Of a DNA stretch of 64,000 bases, positions 27,131 through 35,759 are shown one piece after another (position 1 is the first letter of the stretch; every line of letters begins with the position of its first letter). The position numbers were made by a program, and so were the translations under genes. Source of the stretch: Geminocystis sp. M7585_C2015_104 (lineage in GTDB: Bacteria > Cyanobacteriota > Cyanobacteriia > Cyanobacteriales > Cyanobacteriaceae); assembly GCA_015295805.1 (NCBI GenBank), contig DVEF01000079.1, positions 22,503-86,502 of the forward strand, read 5' to 3'. A model generated the notes under the pieces. That model had not been told where the DNA came from and did no database searches. It saw nothing but the letters and a program-made list of their open reading frames with translations.

Positions 27131-27841
27131 ATGATAAATTACAAGAAAACACAAACCTTTTATGGTAGGGTGGGGGAGTGGTTAAAAATAATAATGATGG
27201 TGATTGTTATCATGGGGGTGGGAAGAGTAATCCTGAGAGAGGGAAGAATAAACTGGAAAGGTGCGGGGAAATATTTGCTCAATAGTCTTTATGGTAGCCC
27301 ACCACTGGTGATGGAGGGAGGGGATCCCTATGTAAGGGCATTAATGCGTACAATTAGTTTTAGTGAGTCCAATTATCCCAATCCCTATCATGTGATTTAC
27401 GGGGGAAGGTATGTGAAAGACTTGAGTCGTCACCCCAACCTCTGTGTAGAGATAGAAAGTGGTCCGAATAGAGGCAAGTGTACTACAGCTTCTGGGCGCT
27501 ATCAGTTTTTAAACACCACCTGGCAGGAAAAGGCTGCTAAGTATCATCCCCACCCCTCCAAATTCCTCTTCTGGAAGGAATATAGTTTTGAGCCGGAATA
27601 TCAGGACTTAGTATTGTACAATTGGTTGACTGACAAGACAGCTTGGGGAGAAGACATACCCCAGTTGTTACGGGAAGGGGAAATAGATAGGGTTTTGAAA
27701 ATTCTATCCCCTATCTGGACGAGTCTGGGATATGGCATTGAAGACAACAGTATGACTAAATATCTTCCCCAGGTTTATCAACGTTTTCTCCGGGAAGAGT
27801 TAATCAGGCAAGAGAAGTCTTCCTATCGACAGAGGACCTGA
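27131..27841 (+). CDS. membrane-anchored lambda-type lysozyme (GH104-like)
   Basis: At 236 residues it has an N-terminal membrane anchor (IIMMVIVIMGVG, about 20-31), then a domain close to phage lambda endolysin R, a lytic transglycosylase that cleaves the MurNAc-GlcNAc bond. SFSESN gives the catalytic Glu (Glu79), followed by YHVIYGGRYVKDLSRHP, CTTASGRYQFLNTTW and the IWTSLGYG ending, in the same order as in lambda R. The lone anchor and chromosomal setting suggest a host-used cell-wall enzyme, not a prophage lysin; no holin or phage genes are near. A GTPase gene follows 78 bases later. Confidence 0.85.
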   Translation: MINYKKTQTFYGRVGEWLKIIMMVIVIMGVGRVILREGRINWKGAGKYLLNSLYGSPPLVMEGGDPYVRALMRTISFSESNYPNPYHVIYGGRYVKDLSRHPNLCVEIESGPNRGKCTTASGRYQFLNTTWQEKAAKYHPHPSKFLFWKEYSFEPEYQDLVLYNWLTDKTAWGEDIPQLLREGEIDRVLKILSPIWTSLGYGIEDNSMTKYLPQVYQRFLREELIRQEKSSYRQRT

Positions 27842-27919
27842 ATCCGCAGTCAGGTATACTGGAAGCTGAGGCGTTATATTCTCCAATTGGGTATCTGAAT
27901 CGACAACGGTTGAAACACC

Positions 27920-29353
27920 ATGGATGACTGGGAAGCTACCATAGACAGTTTAAACAGGTGGCAGGCGGAAATCAACTATCAGAAGGCACAGGAGTCGTTA
28001 AGGCATGTATTATTGAATCTGGACCTAAAAGAGGAGGAAAAAAGGGGATTAGAGGCGGAAATAGAACGTCTACAACGTATTTTACAGAAATTAGAGGACT
28101 CAGTGGTCCAAATTGCCGCCTTTGGTATGGTAGGCAAGGGGAAGTCCAGTGTTTTAAACGCCCTCATCGGCGAAGAAGTTTTCGCTACCGGACCACTACA
28201 TGGCGTAACTCGAAACATTGAACAGACTAACTGGCGGTTGACAACAGAAACTCTTGGGAAAGGCAGCTTAGACATCCAACGACTGGTTAAGGAAACAAAA
28301 GACGTACAAATCCAGTTAATTGACACCCCCGGTATAGATGAAATAGATGGGGAAGCCAGGGAGAAGTTGGCAAAGGAAATAGCCTCTCAGGTGGACTTGA
28401 TTCTCTTTGTCATAGCGGGAGACATAACAAGAGTAGAATACCAAGCCTTGTGTCAATTGCGGGAAGTAGGCAAGCCTATAATTCTAGTATTCAACAAAAT
28501 CGACCAATACCCCCAAGCAGATCGCCAGGAGATTTATGAGACAATTAGAGATGTGAGGGTAAAGCAATTGTTATCCCCAGAAGAGATAGTAATGGTGGCG
28601 GCTTCTCCCCTTGTAACCACGGCAGTTAAAGACGCCACAGGGAAAATTCGTATTGTCAAAAAGAGGGGAAAACCACAAATTGAGCCTTTAAGACAAAAAA
28701 TCCTGGAGATATTATACAAGGAGGGGAAATCCCTGGTGGCCTTAAATGCTATGCTGTCAGTGGGGGAAATCAATCAAAAACTGGCACAACAAAAGTTACT
28801 GTGTAGGGAGAAAATCGCCGAGAGAATAATTCAAAAAACCGCCCTCACCAAAGCCACCGCCATCGCCCTCAATCCGGTAACCGCCATCGACTTGTTTACC
28901 GGTGCCATCATCGACGTGGCCATGATTCTCAATCTTTCCCAATTGTACCACATCCCCATGACTAAAGAGGGAGCGATCCAACTACTTCAAAAAATAGCAT
29001 TTAGTCTCGGTGGTATTAGCATCAGTGATATACTAATAACACTGGGACTAAGTTCCCTCAAAGGTATTCTAGGATTAACTAGCCCCCTCTCTGGCGGTTT
29101 ATCCTTGTTGCCTTATACTTCAGTTGCCATTACACAAGGGGCAGTAGCCGGCGTGTCTACCTATACCATCGGCCAGATTACAAAAGTATACCTAGCCAAG
29201 GGGGCATCCTGGGGGGAGGATGGGCCCCTAGCCGTGGTGGAAAATATCCTTAATTCCTTGGATGAGACTTCCATTCTTCATCGTCTCAAGGGGGAATTAA
29301 AGGCAAAACTCAAAAGAAGAATTCTCAAAGAGCACCATCAGGCTATAATTTAA
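27920..29353 (+). CDS. DUF697 membrane-associated GTPase (Era/dynamin-like)
   Basis: At 477 residues it has an N-terminal coiled coil (about 20-60, rich in Glu/Lys/Leu), a P-loop GTPase domain with G1 GMVGKGKSS (69-77), G3 DTPGIDE and G4 NKID, then a C-terminal DUF697 region with hydrophobic helices (ALNPVTAIDLFTGAIIDVAMI; the glycine-rich ISDILITLGLSSL area). Proteins of this type are associated with membranes in cyanobacteria, with no assigned role. It overlaps the cupin gene tail to tail by four bases. A related protein lacking the GTPase motifs is at 41.2-42.6 kb. Confidence 0.8.
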   Translation: MDDWEATIDSLNRWQAEINYQKAQESLRHVLLNLDLKEEEKRGLEAEIERLQRILQKLEDSVVQIAAFGMVGKGKSSVLNALIGEEVFATGPLHGVTRNIEQTNWRLTTETLGKGSLDIQRLVKETKDVQIQLIDTPGIDEIDGEAREKLAKEIASQVDLILFVIAGDITRVEYQALCQLREVGKPIILVFNKIDQYPQADRQEIYETIRDVRVKQLLSPEEIVMVAASPLVTTAVKDATGKIRIVKKRGKPQIEPLRQKILEILYKEGKSLVALNAMLSVGEINQKLAQQKLLCREKIAERIIQKTALTKATAIALNPVTAIDLFTGAIIDVAMILNLSQLYHIPMTKEGAIQLLQKIAFSLGGISISDILITLGLSSLKGILGLTSPLSGGLSLLPYTSVAITQGAVAGVSTYTIGQITKVYLAKGASWGEDGPLAVVENILNSLDETSILHRLKGELKAKLKRRILKEHHQAII

Positions 29354-29748
29354 GCATCCGGGGTCCAACCGTCTGGATGGTGGGCTGCAGAGTCTGGAAA
29401 ACGAACAATATCATCATCCCCCAGGTACTCCCCATTTTGAATTTCAATCATCACTAGGGGTATTACACCCGGATTTTCCACCCTATGACGGGTATTCATG
29501 GGCACATAGGTTGACTGTCTGGGTAGCAAAAGTTGTTCTTTCCCGTCACAAATTACTTTTGCAGTGCCAGATAGTACTACCCAATGTTCACTGCGGTGGT
29601 AGTGGAGTTGGGTGCTTATGTGGTGTTTGGGTTTGATTACAATTTTGTTTATACGGTAACTGGGGCCCTCTTCTAGGAGGGTAACGGTACCCCATGGCGG
29701 GTGGCGCACAACCGTGTTAGAATCAGCAGTGGGGAGGTTGTTGTCCAT
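29350..29748 (-). CDS. cupin protein, mannose-6-phosphate isomerase type II-like
   Basis: This 132-residue single cupin domain resembles the C-terminal isomerase part of bifunctional ManC/AlgA. The metal-binding pattern is ISTQLHYHRSEHWVVLSG (two His and the Glu-His pair of motif 1) with the second-motif His in NTRHRVENPG. Free-standing versions are common in cyanobacteria and may interconvert mannose-6-phosphate and fructose-6-phosphate for nucleotide-sugar synthesis, though many cupins of this size are unassigned. The stop overlaps the GTPase stop by four bases. Confidence 0.8.
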   Translation of the reverse strand: MDNNLPTADSNTVVRHPPWGTVTLLEEGPSYRINKIVIKPKHHISTQLHYHRSEHWVVLSGTAKVICDGKEQLLLPRQSTYVPMNTRHRVENPGVIPLVMIEIQNGEYLGDDDIVRFPDSAAHHPDGWTPDA

Positions 29749-29808
29749 GAATTTGCACTGAGACTATTGACACTGGGACTACTACTAGCTATTCCTCCTC
29801 GATTATAA

Positions 29809-30219
29809 CTATTCTTGAGCCTGAGGAGGGGTCTTTTTTGCCCTGTAAACATAAAAATTGTTTAAAATTCCCACCGTTTCAAAACTGTACAGATACAGAT
29901 CAGTTCGATATATACTCAACAGGAGATAGTTGTCTCTTTTAGTGTTGGTGGCAATTATTGCGGGGATAGCCTCCTTTCTGCCAGCCTCCAGTAAGACATT
30001 ACATAGCTGACTTTTTACTAACTCCTCCAGACTTTTAGAGGTGGGAATACATACATTCTCCTTAGCATAGCGTACCAAAGCCTCTGTGCCATATTTCTGA
30101 TACTTTCCCATTCCAGGATTGGTGGCCACCAGTATCCCCCCCGCTGCCAGCAGGAATAAAATGAATGAACAGGAGAGACAAGAGGAGGATTTTTTCTGCT
30201 CTAACAGTAAAGGCTCCAT
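29809..30219 (-). CDS. DUF4359 family protein
   Basis: This 136-residue protein has one N-terminal hydrophobic segment (SFILFLLAAGGILVATNP, about 18-35), then the family pattern YQKYGTEALVRYAKENVC, LVKSQLC, and near the C-terminus NYLLLSIYRTDLYLYSFETVGILNNFYVYRA in two pieces. This fits DUF4359, a cyanobacterial family of unknown function that is membrane-anchored or secreted. Two cysteines may form a disulfide outside the cytoplasm. It is divergent from tRNA-His. Confidence 0.75.
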   Translation of the reverse strand: MEPLLLEQKKSSSCLSCSFILFLLAAGGILVATNPGMGKYQKYGTEALVRYAKENVCIPTSKSLEELVKSQLCNVLLEAGRKEAIPAIIATNTKRDNYLLLSIYRTDLYLYSFETVGILNNFYVYRAKKTPPQAQE

Positions 30220-30239
30220 ACAGAGATTTTAACAGTTCC

Positions 30240-30268
30240 TGGACTTTTTGTCTAAAACTTGCTATAAT
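30240..30268 (+). promoter_or_regulatory. candidate promoter of tRNA-His
   Basis: TGGACT (30240-30245) and a perfect TATAAT (30263-30268) are separated by 17 bases; the -10 ends 13 bases before the tRNA, as expected for a tRNA transcript with a short leader. Confidence 0.55.
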
Positions 30269-30281
30269 AATGATAGTGCTT

Positions 30282-30355
30282 GGCGAGCGTAGCCAAGCGG
30301 TTAAGGCAGTGGATTGTGGTTCCACCATTCGTGGGTTCGAATCCCATCGCTCGCC
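30282..30355 (+). tRNA. tRNA-His (anticodon GTG)
   Basis: The cloverleaf has acceptor GCGAGCG/CGCTCGC with the extra 5' G (G-1) facing a C discriminator, the hallmark of tRNA-His. The anticodon stem GTGGA/TCCAC holds loop TTGTGGT (anticodon GTG), and the T arm is GGGTTCGAATCCC. CCA is not encoded. Confidence 0.96.
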
Positions 30356-30579
30356 CTTTGAACAACCCCCGAAACACAAGGGGTTTGGGAGATAAGCCGG
30401 ACAGACTGAGATAGGGGTTTCTCCAATGTTTCTAATTGCTATCCTGGGTGTGACACGGGGGGTGTTCTTTTTAAAGGAGAAGGAACAACTCCATACGGGG
30501 ATTATAGCATTTTCTACACCTTACTGAAAGGGCCATCTGTCAGCTGTCTTCAGTCTAACACATGGGGGGTTGTCTTTAG

Positions 30580-30607
30580 ATAAACCCACAAAACATCAGG
30601 GGTTTAT
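30580..30607 (-). terminator. hairpin downstream of nblA
   Basis: ATAAACCC (30580-30587) and GGGTTTAT (30600-30607) form an 8-base-pair stem about 30 bases after the nblA stop. It overlaps a second perfect palindrome GGTTTATAAACC. There is no strong T-run, so it could be a stabilising hairpin rather than a terminator. Confidence 0.35.
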
Positions 30608-30635
30608 AAACCAGGGTGGGGAAAAATCACAGGAA

Positions 30636-30821
30636 TCAGCTCTCTTCCAAACCCCATTTATGTTTTAATATGTCCTTGTAGAGATTCTCCCTTATAAGCA
30701 TTTCCGCATATAGTCTAACCAAAAAATCCTGAGCCTGTTCCCTTGTCATTTTTGCCACCTGCATTTGGAAGTTGCGAAGACTTAATTGTTGTTCTAATGA
30801 TAACCCCTCAAAATTATACAT
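30636..30821 (-). CDS. nblA: phycobilisome degradation protein NblA
   Basis: NblA is a small helical adaptor that binds phycobiliproteins and brings Clp protease to phycobilisomes during nitrogen or other nutrient starvation. The 61-residue frame carries the family pattern LSLEQQLSLRNFQMQV, then EQAQDFLVRLYAEMLIREN and the ending YKDILKHKWGLE. AGGAGG lies 11 bases before the ATG. An NtcA-like site (GTA-N8-TAC) is 82 bases upstream of the start, in line with nitrogen control. The gene is divergent from bioY. Confidence 0.92.
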   Translation of the reverse strand: MYNFEGLSLEQQLSLRNFQMQVAKMTREQAQDFLVRLYAEMLIRENLYKDILKHKWGLEES

Positions 30822-30902
30822 GTTCTTTCTAGCCTCCTAATATGAATAACCCCTGCCTAATAGTTAACACAGAGAGAAGTGAAAAACTGCTCATCACGAA
30901 CA

Positions 30903-30916
30903 GTAAGTAGAAATAC
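30903..30916. promoter_or_regulatory. NtcA-box-like palindrome between nblA and bioY
   Basis: GTAAGTAGAAATAC is an exact GTA-N8-TAC, the NtcA consensus core, in the 191-base divergent region. NtcA activates nblA under nitrogen limitation in several cyanobacteria. The spacing to a clear -10 on the nblA side is not ideal (TAACTAT about 36 bases on), so the assignment is tentative. Confidence 0.4.
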
Positions 30917-31012
30917 TCAGAGAAAGGTAGTAGGAGAGAGTTTGGTTTTTGGCAAGGATAAACGTAAAATTAAGCTGTATTGTGAAGTATGGGGATAAAG
31001 TAAACTAACTCT

Positions 31013-31621
31013 GTGAGGAAACAGAATAGAGGCGAGGGAATATCCGCCATCAACAAGTTTTTTTGGGCATTAATCGGTTTAATGTTAACTGTTGTTGGCA
31101 CCTTTGTGGAGGTATTTGTGGTGTTGCCTGAGGGGGGGAATATGAAAGTGGCCTCTTTGGGAATTACCTATCAGCTGGCGGGAGTGTTTTTTACGGGAAT
31201 GTTGGCTGGGAAAAATGCAGCTGCCGCGGCTCAAATCGCCTATGTTATCATGGGACTGTTTAAACTGCCCATTTTTTTCCTTGGAGGCAGTTTCGACTAT
31301 CTTCAATACCCCAGTTTTGGCTATATCCTCGGTTTTATTCCTGGCGCCTGGTTGTGTGGTTTCCTTGCCATACCTGGTAAACGCCGTTTAGAATTATTTG
31401 CCCTGAGTGCTTTTTGTGGTCTACTGGTAGTGCACGCCTGTGGCATTCTCTACCTTGTAGGTTACACCTGTGTTACCCCCCTGTTGGGAAACCAGTTGAG
31501 TGATAGTTACCTTTGGGATGCCATCCGTTTGTATACTATCACCCCTTTTGCTTCCCAACTAGCCTTAATTTGTGCCGTCTCTTTGGTTGCGTTTGTGATT
31601 CGTCTAATTTTATTATATTGA
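31013..31621 (+). CDS. bioY: biotin ECF transporter substrate-binding subunit BioY
   Basis: BioY is the membrane S component that captures biotin; it works with EcfT and ATPases or alone at low capacity. The 202-residue protein has about six hydrophobic helices with the family motif FGYILGFIPGAWLCG in the middle and GGSFDYLQYPSFGY before it. The start is GTG at 31013 (no better ATG upstream of the first helix). No EcfT or ATPase is adjacent, but an ECF-type ATPase is at 62.6 kb. A small hydrophobic frame follows four bases after the stop. Confidence 0.88.
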   Translation: MRKQNRGEGISAINKFFWALIGLMLTVVGTFVEVFVVLPEGGNMKVASLGITYQLAGVFFTGMLAGKNAAAAAQIAYVIMGLFKLPIFFLGGSFDYLQYPSFGYILGFIPGAWLCGFLAIPGKRRLELFALSAFCGLLVVHACGILYLVGYTCVTPLLGNQLSDSYLWDAIRLYTITPFASQLALICAVSLVAFVIRLILLY

Positions 31622-31625
31622 GCCT

Positions 31626-31793
31626 ATGAGTTTACTGGTTTTTTGTCTTATAATCTTTTTGACTACCAATTTCTTTTGTTGGCTGATTATCTCTGTTGTC
31701 CACCCCCTTTTTATCTCAATTTTTAGCTGCCTGCTTTGGTTTGGTTTTTTGCTTATTTTAGGTCTCCTGGCTTGGTGTTTTAATGAGAGTTGA
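31626..31793 (+). CDS. small hydrophobic protein (55 aa), unrecognised
   Basis: ATG at 31626 follows the bioY stop by only four bases. Almost the entire frame is hydrophobic, with two likely membrane helices (LLVFCLIIFLTTNFFCWLII; LLWFGFLLILGLLAWCF), four Cys and several Trp. The close spacing to bioY suggests translational coupling and perhaps a membrane partner, but no family is recognised and such T-rich DNA can give chance hydrophobic frames. Confidence 0.4.
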   Translation: MSLLVFCLIIFLTTNFFCWLIISVVHPLFISIFSCLLWFGFLLILGLLAWCFNES

Positions 31794-31820
31794 GGGGGGA
31801 AAGACTGCAAAACCACCCAC

Positions 31821-32783
31821 TCACTCTGAGGAGGAATAGGCAGACAATGGCTCTTTAATCCAGCGAATATAAAGATGCCTGAAGGTGGATTTTATCACCC
31901 TGGGCAGGCCAAAGTCAATGGGCATTAAAGCATCAGGGAGACGCCAGTCGGATACCCTCAAATCCTCTGGTTTTAAAAGGGGGAATTCTATGTCTTGTAT
32001 GTCACTACACAATCCCAATCTCTTCTGGGCCACCAGAGTAGGCACCATCCTCCAGTCTACACCTATTATATCGGCCATTGCCCAGTCCAGAGCAAAGACG
32101 TCGGCGGAAGCACCCAAAATTCCTAACTGTCTCGGCTCGCCATTGCTAGGACCGTTGCCCTCATGGGCCATAATAGCATCTATTATGGTCAGATCAGGAT
32201 TGATAGTCCTGGCTGTTTCTACTAGCATTTCTGCGAAACCCTGAGAGTCTTTACCTGCCTCCATGTGCCACCATGCCTTCATTTTACCCGGCACACACCC
32301 AAAGAGGTTTTTTACTCCCATTGTCATGGTTAGCTGACTATGGGATTTGAGTTTAGGAAGGTTTATGACTACATCCGCTTCCATTGCCTCTTTGGAGAGT
32401 CTGAGATGGGGGAATTTTTCACTTCCCGTGCTATATCTGTCACCTCTAAACTCTACAATGGGGATATTCAATTCTCTGCATAAAGGCAGATAACCATTTG
32501 CTTTGGCTACTCCTTTTGCACTACCAAAAGCCGGGCTATCCCCCAAGAAGGGTTTACCTCCCGCTTCCTGTACCATCTTTGCCACACAGTACACTATTTC
32601 TTTCCTGGTGATACACTCCTTAGTGGGGCGAGAGGCTGTTAAAAGATTTGGCTTGAGTAAGACTCTGTCTCCTGGTTTGACGAAGGCGGCAATGCCTCCC
32701 AAAGGCTTCAGGAGGCTTTCTAGACTGTCTCTCAACTGGTCTATTTGATACGAATTGGCCCTAATCAGTGCTACTTTTGCCAT
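31821..32783 (-). CDS. DUF362 domain protein
   Basis: This 320-residue protein carries the DUF362 pattern: VLLKPNLL near residue 41, LGDSPAFGS around 79, DVVINLPKLKSHSQLTMTMGVKNLFGCVPG in two pieces around 135-165, and IIDAIMAHEGNGP. Family members are often fused to or adjacent to ferredoxin-type clusters and are proposed redox or metal proteins of unsettled role. This one lacks an obvious Cx2Cx2C cluster domain. It is the last gene of a minus-strand run with a b-type cytochrome and an ABC-2 permease, 60 bases downstream of the cytochrome gene. Confidence 0.8.
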   Translation of the reverse strand: MAKVALIRANSYQIDQLRDSLESLLKPLGGIAAFVKPGDRVLLKPNLLTASRPTKECITRKEIVYCVAKMVQEAGGKPFLGDSPAFGSAKGVAKANGYLPLCRELNIPIVEFRGDRYSTGSEKFPHLRLSKEAMEADVVINLPKLKSHSQLTMTMGVKNLFGCVPGKMKAWWHMEAGKDSQGFAEMLVETARTINPDLTIIDAIMAHEGNGPSNGEPRQLGILGASADVFALDWAMADIIGVDWRMVPTLVAQKRLGLCSDIQDIEFPLLKPEDLRVSDWRLPDALMPIDFGLPRVIKSTFRHLYIRWIKEPLSAYSSSE

Positions 32784-32843
32784 TGTTTGCCTTGTCTTTT
32801 GTGAGGGCTACTCTTTTATATTATGCTATCCTTAATGTTTGTG

Positions 32844-33557
32844 TTAGATACTTTTGAGGATGGAGATAACCCAGGCCATTACTATTGCCAGGAGGATAGC
32901 CAATTCAACTTTTTTAGAAAATGCCGGAATCCTGTTCCACTCTCGTTGTATAATCTGACGATAGTTCCTGATGAAGTTTTGTATTTTCCCTGGCCAATGT
33001 TGGGGACTATCCTTATCGATATATCCCCATTTTAACATTGACATTATTAGCTCTTTCCCTCCTATTTGGCTTATTGTTAATAAGTGTAAACTGATAGTTA
33101 AAATGAGCAACACTAGGGATATAAGATGCAAAAAGTAGGCAAAATGATTTAATTCTCCTCTCGGCAACCAAGTTTCGTCCATCATTTTACCTGTAAAGGT
33201 GGCAAAGGTAAGGGCGAGGATGTTAAGGGTATTGACGAGACGATGGATACTATATTTGCCGATAGGGGTGTGGCTCAATTTAATTTTAGCGAGGGTATCC
33301 TTTTGGATAAGTTTGGCGTTGCCCCGGTGGAAGCAATAAATGACAAAAAAAGGTAGGATTAGTATTGTAAATAGGCCGAAAGTGCCATGAATACCCTCAA
33401 TTTCACGCCAGGGTGGCAGCAGGGGTATCTTTAGAATTCTGGCGTCATAGGTGTTGTATGTCCAGATAGCCGTGAGAATGGCAAGGATTACGAATAGTGC
33501 CAACAGGTTATGGAGGATTCTAAAGAGTAATTTTTGGTAGGGGAAAGTGGTATTCAT
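32844..33557 (-). CDS. cytochrome b561-like membrane protein
   Basis: At 237 residues it has four main hydrophobic helices (about 14-31, 56-75, 108-122, 140-160) with histidines placed for heme b ligation (RILHNLL, EGIHGTFG, FAYFLHLISLV, ISLHLLTI). Members pass electrons between quinols and other carriers. The C-terminal 70 residues are charged and end in one more hydrophobic segment (ILLAIVMAWVISI). It starts nine bases after the permease stop, so the two genes are surely co-transcribed. Partner and direction of electron flow are unknown. Confidence 0.75.
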   Translation of the reverse strand: MNTTFPYQKLLFRILHNLLALFVILAILTAIWTYNTYDARILKIPLLPPWREIEGIHGTFGLFTILILPFFVIYCFHRGNAKLIQKDTLAKIKLSHTPIGKYSIHRLVNTLNILALTFATFTGKMMDETWLPRGELNHFAYFLHLISLVLLILTISLHLLTISQIGGKELIMSMLKWGYIDKDSPQHWPGKIQNFIRNYRQIIQREWNRIPAFSKKVELAILLAIVMAWVISILKSI

Positions 33558-33566
33558 AGAGGGATT

Positions 33567-35240
33567 CTAGGTAGATTCCAACAAAGCTTTGGTTTCGGAG
33601 ACACCGGCTTGTTGTAATACCCGTTTTAGTTGATAGTTTAAGCCGATGACAAGGAGAATTTGTGTGAGGATGCCGCCAAGGATGCCACTGAGTGGTAGCT
33701 GATTGATGACTAGGGGGGAGAAGGGGGAAAACAACCAGACAAAGGCAACAGATGTGGGGTGGGGGGAGATTGTCATGGCTATTTGTGGAGAGAAAACAAG
33801 ACTGGTTAGTAAGGCAATGGCAATGAGATTCCTTTTTCTGGTTTTTAGCATCAATATCAGCTGATAGATGGTGGCATAGGTTAGGATAACTAGGATTATG
33901 GATAAAAAGCCGAGGAAGACTAATAGTGGCGGGTATTTACTGTATAGCCAGAAGGATGGGAGTGAGTATAGAAAGATAATAACACTATTGAGAGCAATAC
34001 AGAGGACGGCTGGACTTTTTTCCCCCAGTATCAAATCGAAAAGGAGAATGGAAACTCCGTTTAGACCATGGTGTGGGTTTTCATGACGGAAACGACTCCA
34101 GTCTAAGAGAATTTGTCTTTGAGGGGTTGATGCCAGGGTGATAATAAGGAGATAGAGGAAATTGAAACTCAGAAAAACAGTTAATGCCTCCACCTCCTGG
34201 AAGACGTCGAAAGACTTTTGTTGTAGGGTAAAACCAAGATTGAAGAAGGCAAAACAAGCAGACATCAAGTAACTATCCCCCTTAGAAAGAATCACATCCT
34301 GGGGATTATGGAAACTACGTTCAATAGCCTGCCATACCCAGAAACTCCATACGGCATAGTGGAGTAGAATAAAGATAAAACCAAAAAGACTCTGGTGCCA
34401 AAGAGAGGTGCCATAGAATTGTAGTTGTCGGAGACTGTCTAGGGAAAGATAGCCTACAGTGTCAGGGTTAAGAAAGGTGGCATTGACAAGGTAGGGGAGA
34501 AACAACAGGGGAGAGAATAACAGCAACCAGTCAAGGGAGTTGCCAGTAAAGCCACTGGCATTCATGATAGCCAGTGTGGTGATAAAGAGAAAAAGGAGAG
34601 TAAACAGACTTATCACCCATGTTTGAAAGTTTCCCAGGTTTCTAGTGGCTAATACCCACAAGACAGCCGCCGAGTATAAGAAGAAGCAACCAGCAGCCAG
34701 GACAATATAAAAAGCTATAATCAGATGTGGGGGAATGCCTGCCTTTATGCCTGCCAATAGGTGTAGGGGCATGGCCAACAGGGTGAATATGTATACTAGA
34801 ATTGGCACGCCCAGAATTTTACCCGAGATGATGGTGAAAGCCGATTGGGGTGAAAGACGAAGGAGATGAAGAGTTTGACGGCGGTTTTCCCTCTCCATGT
34901 CGTTGGCTAGCAGATATACACCCGCCACCGGGAGAATAAAAACAATAATAACACTGAGGGTGGTGAACAAGTCTAGCCACCACAATTCTTTGATGATTTG
35001 AATGTTGCCCAGCAAGTCCGATGTGCAGGGGGAGCCACTGGTACAATAGCGACTATAATGGTACCCGTGGTGTTTCTCATTGTGGGGCAGAAGATTGACG
35101 AAGCAGAGGTATAATAGGTATTGTCCTATTAGAGAAGCCAGGGATGTTATTAGAAGGGATTTGGGTTTAACCCTGGACTTTAATTCCCTGAATAACTGGG
35201 GGTTGAAGTCGCCGGCGAGGCTTATTACAGAGAAAAGCAT
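33567..35240 (-). CDS. ABC-2-like permease (no ATPase nearby)
   Basis: This 557-residue polytopic membrane protein has about 12 hydrophobic helices. After the first helix comes a Cys-containing extracytoplasmic loop (CTSGSPCTS) and, after the second, the charged cytoplasmic stretch DMERENRRQTLHLLRLSP. This layout, with ENRR(Q/T)...L.LSP after helix 2, is typical of ABC-2 exporter permeases. No ATP-binding gene is adjacent, so the ATPase must be supplied from elsewhere. It follows two response-regulator genes and is followed nine bases later by the cytochrome gene. Confidence 0.7.
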   Translation of the reverse strand: MLFSVISLAGDFNPQLFRELKSRVKPKSLLITSLASLIGQYLLYLCFVNLLPHNEKHHGYHYSRYCTSGSPCTSDLLGNIQIIKELWWLDLFTTLSVIIVFILPVAGVYLLANDMERENRRQTLHLLRLSPQSAFTIISGKILGVPILVYIFTLLAMPLHLLAGIKAGIPPHLIIAFYIVLAAGCFFLYSAAVLWVLATRNLGNFQTWVISLFTLLFLFITTLAIMNASGFTGNSLDWLLLFSPLLFLPYLVNATFLNPDTVGYLSLDSLRQLQFYGTSLWHQSLFGFIFILLHYAVWSFWVWQAIERSFHNPQDVILSKGDSYLMSACFAFFNLGFTLQQKSFDVFQEVEALTVFLSFNFLYLLIITLASTPQRQILLDWSRFRHENPHHGLNGVSILLFDLILGEKSPAVLCIALNSVIIFLYSLPSFWLYSKYPPLLVFLGFLSIILVILTYATIYQLILMLKTRKRNLIAIALLTSLVFSPQIAMTISPHPTSVAFVWLFSPFSPLVINQLPLSGILGGILTQILLVIGLNYQLKRVLQQAGVSETKALLEST

Positions 35241-35310
35241 ACAGTTTTGGGGTCATAGTAACTGGACTTATAGAAATGATAACGTAACTAATAAGCCATA
35301 AGTTCCAGTC

Positions 35311-35688
35311 CTATTTTCCTTCCAGAATTGCCGCGATGGTGTTTCCCAGGCTTATGGGATTAAATGGTTTGGCAATTATGCCTTTGGCGCCTGTCTTTTG
35401 CCACTCGAATTCCAGACTCGACCTTGCAGTTAAAAAAATTACAGGCGTTTCTACAATCAGGGATAATTCCCTCAGTTTTTGTAGGAATTCCTCCCCGGTG
35501 TATTCTGGCATAAGATAGTCTAAAAGGATTACATCCACCCGTTGGTTGACGAGGATGTCCACTGCTTGTTGCCAGGTGTTAGCGACGACGACATTCCATT
35601 TCTTGGTGGTTTCCAGGGATAATTTAATCAGCCTAGTAATTTCTACCTGATCGTCTATTACCAAGACTTTAAGAGTCTTCTCACCCAT
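35311..35688 (-). CDS. CheY-like single-domain response regulator
   Basis: At 125 residues this is only a receiver domain: VLVIDDQ (acidic pair 12-13), phospho-acceptor Asp57 in VILLDYLMPEYTG, TARSS and AKPFNP with the conserved Lys. All catalytic residues are present. It probably relays a phosphate to or from another protein, maybe the HPt module of the large regulator directly upstream (71-base gap) (inference). Confidence 0.9.
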   Translation of the reverse strand: MGEKTLKVLVIDDQVEITRLIKLSLETTKKWNVVVANTWQQAVDILVNQRVDVILLDYLMPEYTGEEFLQKLRELSLIVETPVIFLTARSSLEFEWQKTGAKGIIAKPFNPISLGNTIAAILEGK

Positions 35689-35759
35689 AGAGGGATTGGG
35701 GATGTGGTGTCAGCGGCATTATAGCATAGAGCTTTTCTAGAAACAAATACTGTTGAAAA

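Noticed and set aside
27131..27841. Lysozyme gene as evidence of a prophage
   Set aside because: Neighbours are chromosomal genes with no holin, capsid or integrase in the window, and the protein has its own membrane anchor.
30062..30379. 105-codon minus-strand frame over tRNA-His
   Set aside because: It runs through the tRNA and over the DUF4359 gene in another frame; a shadow.
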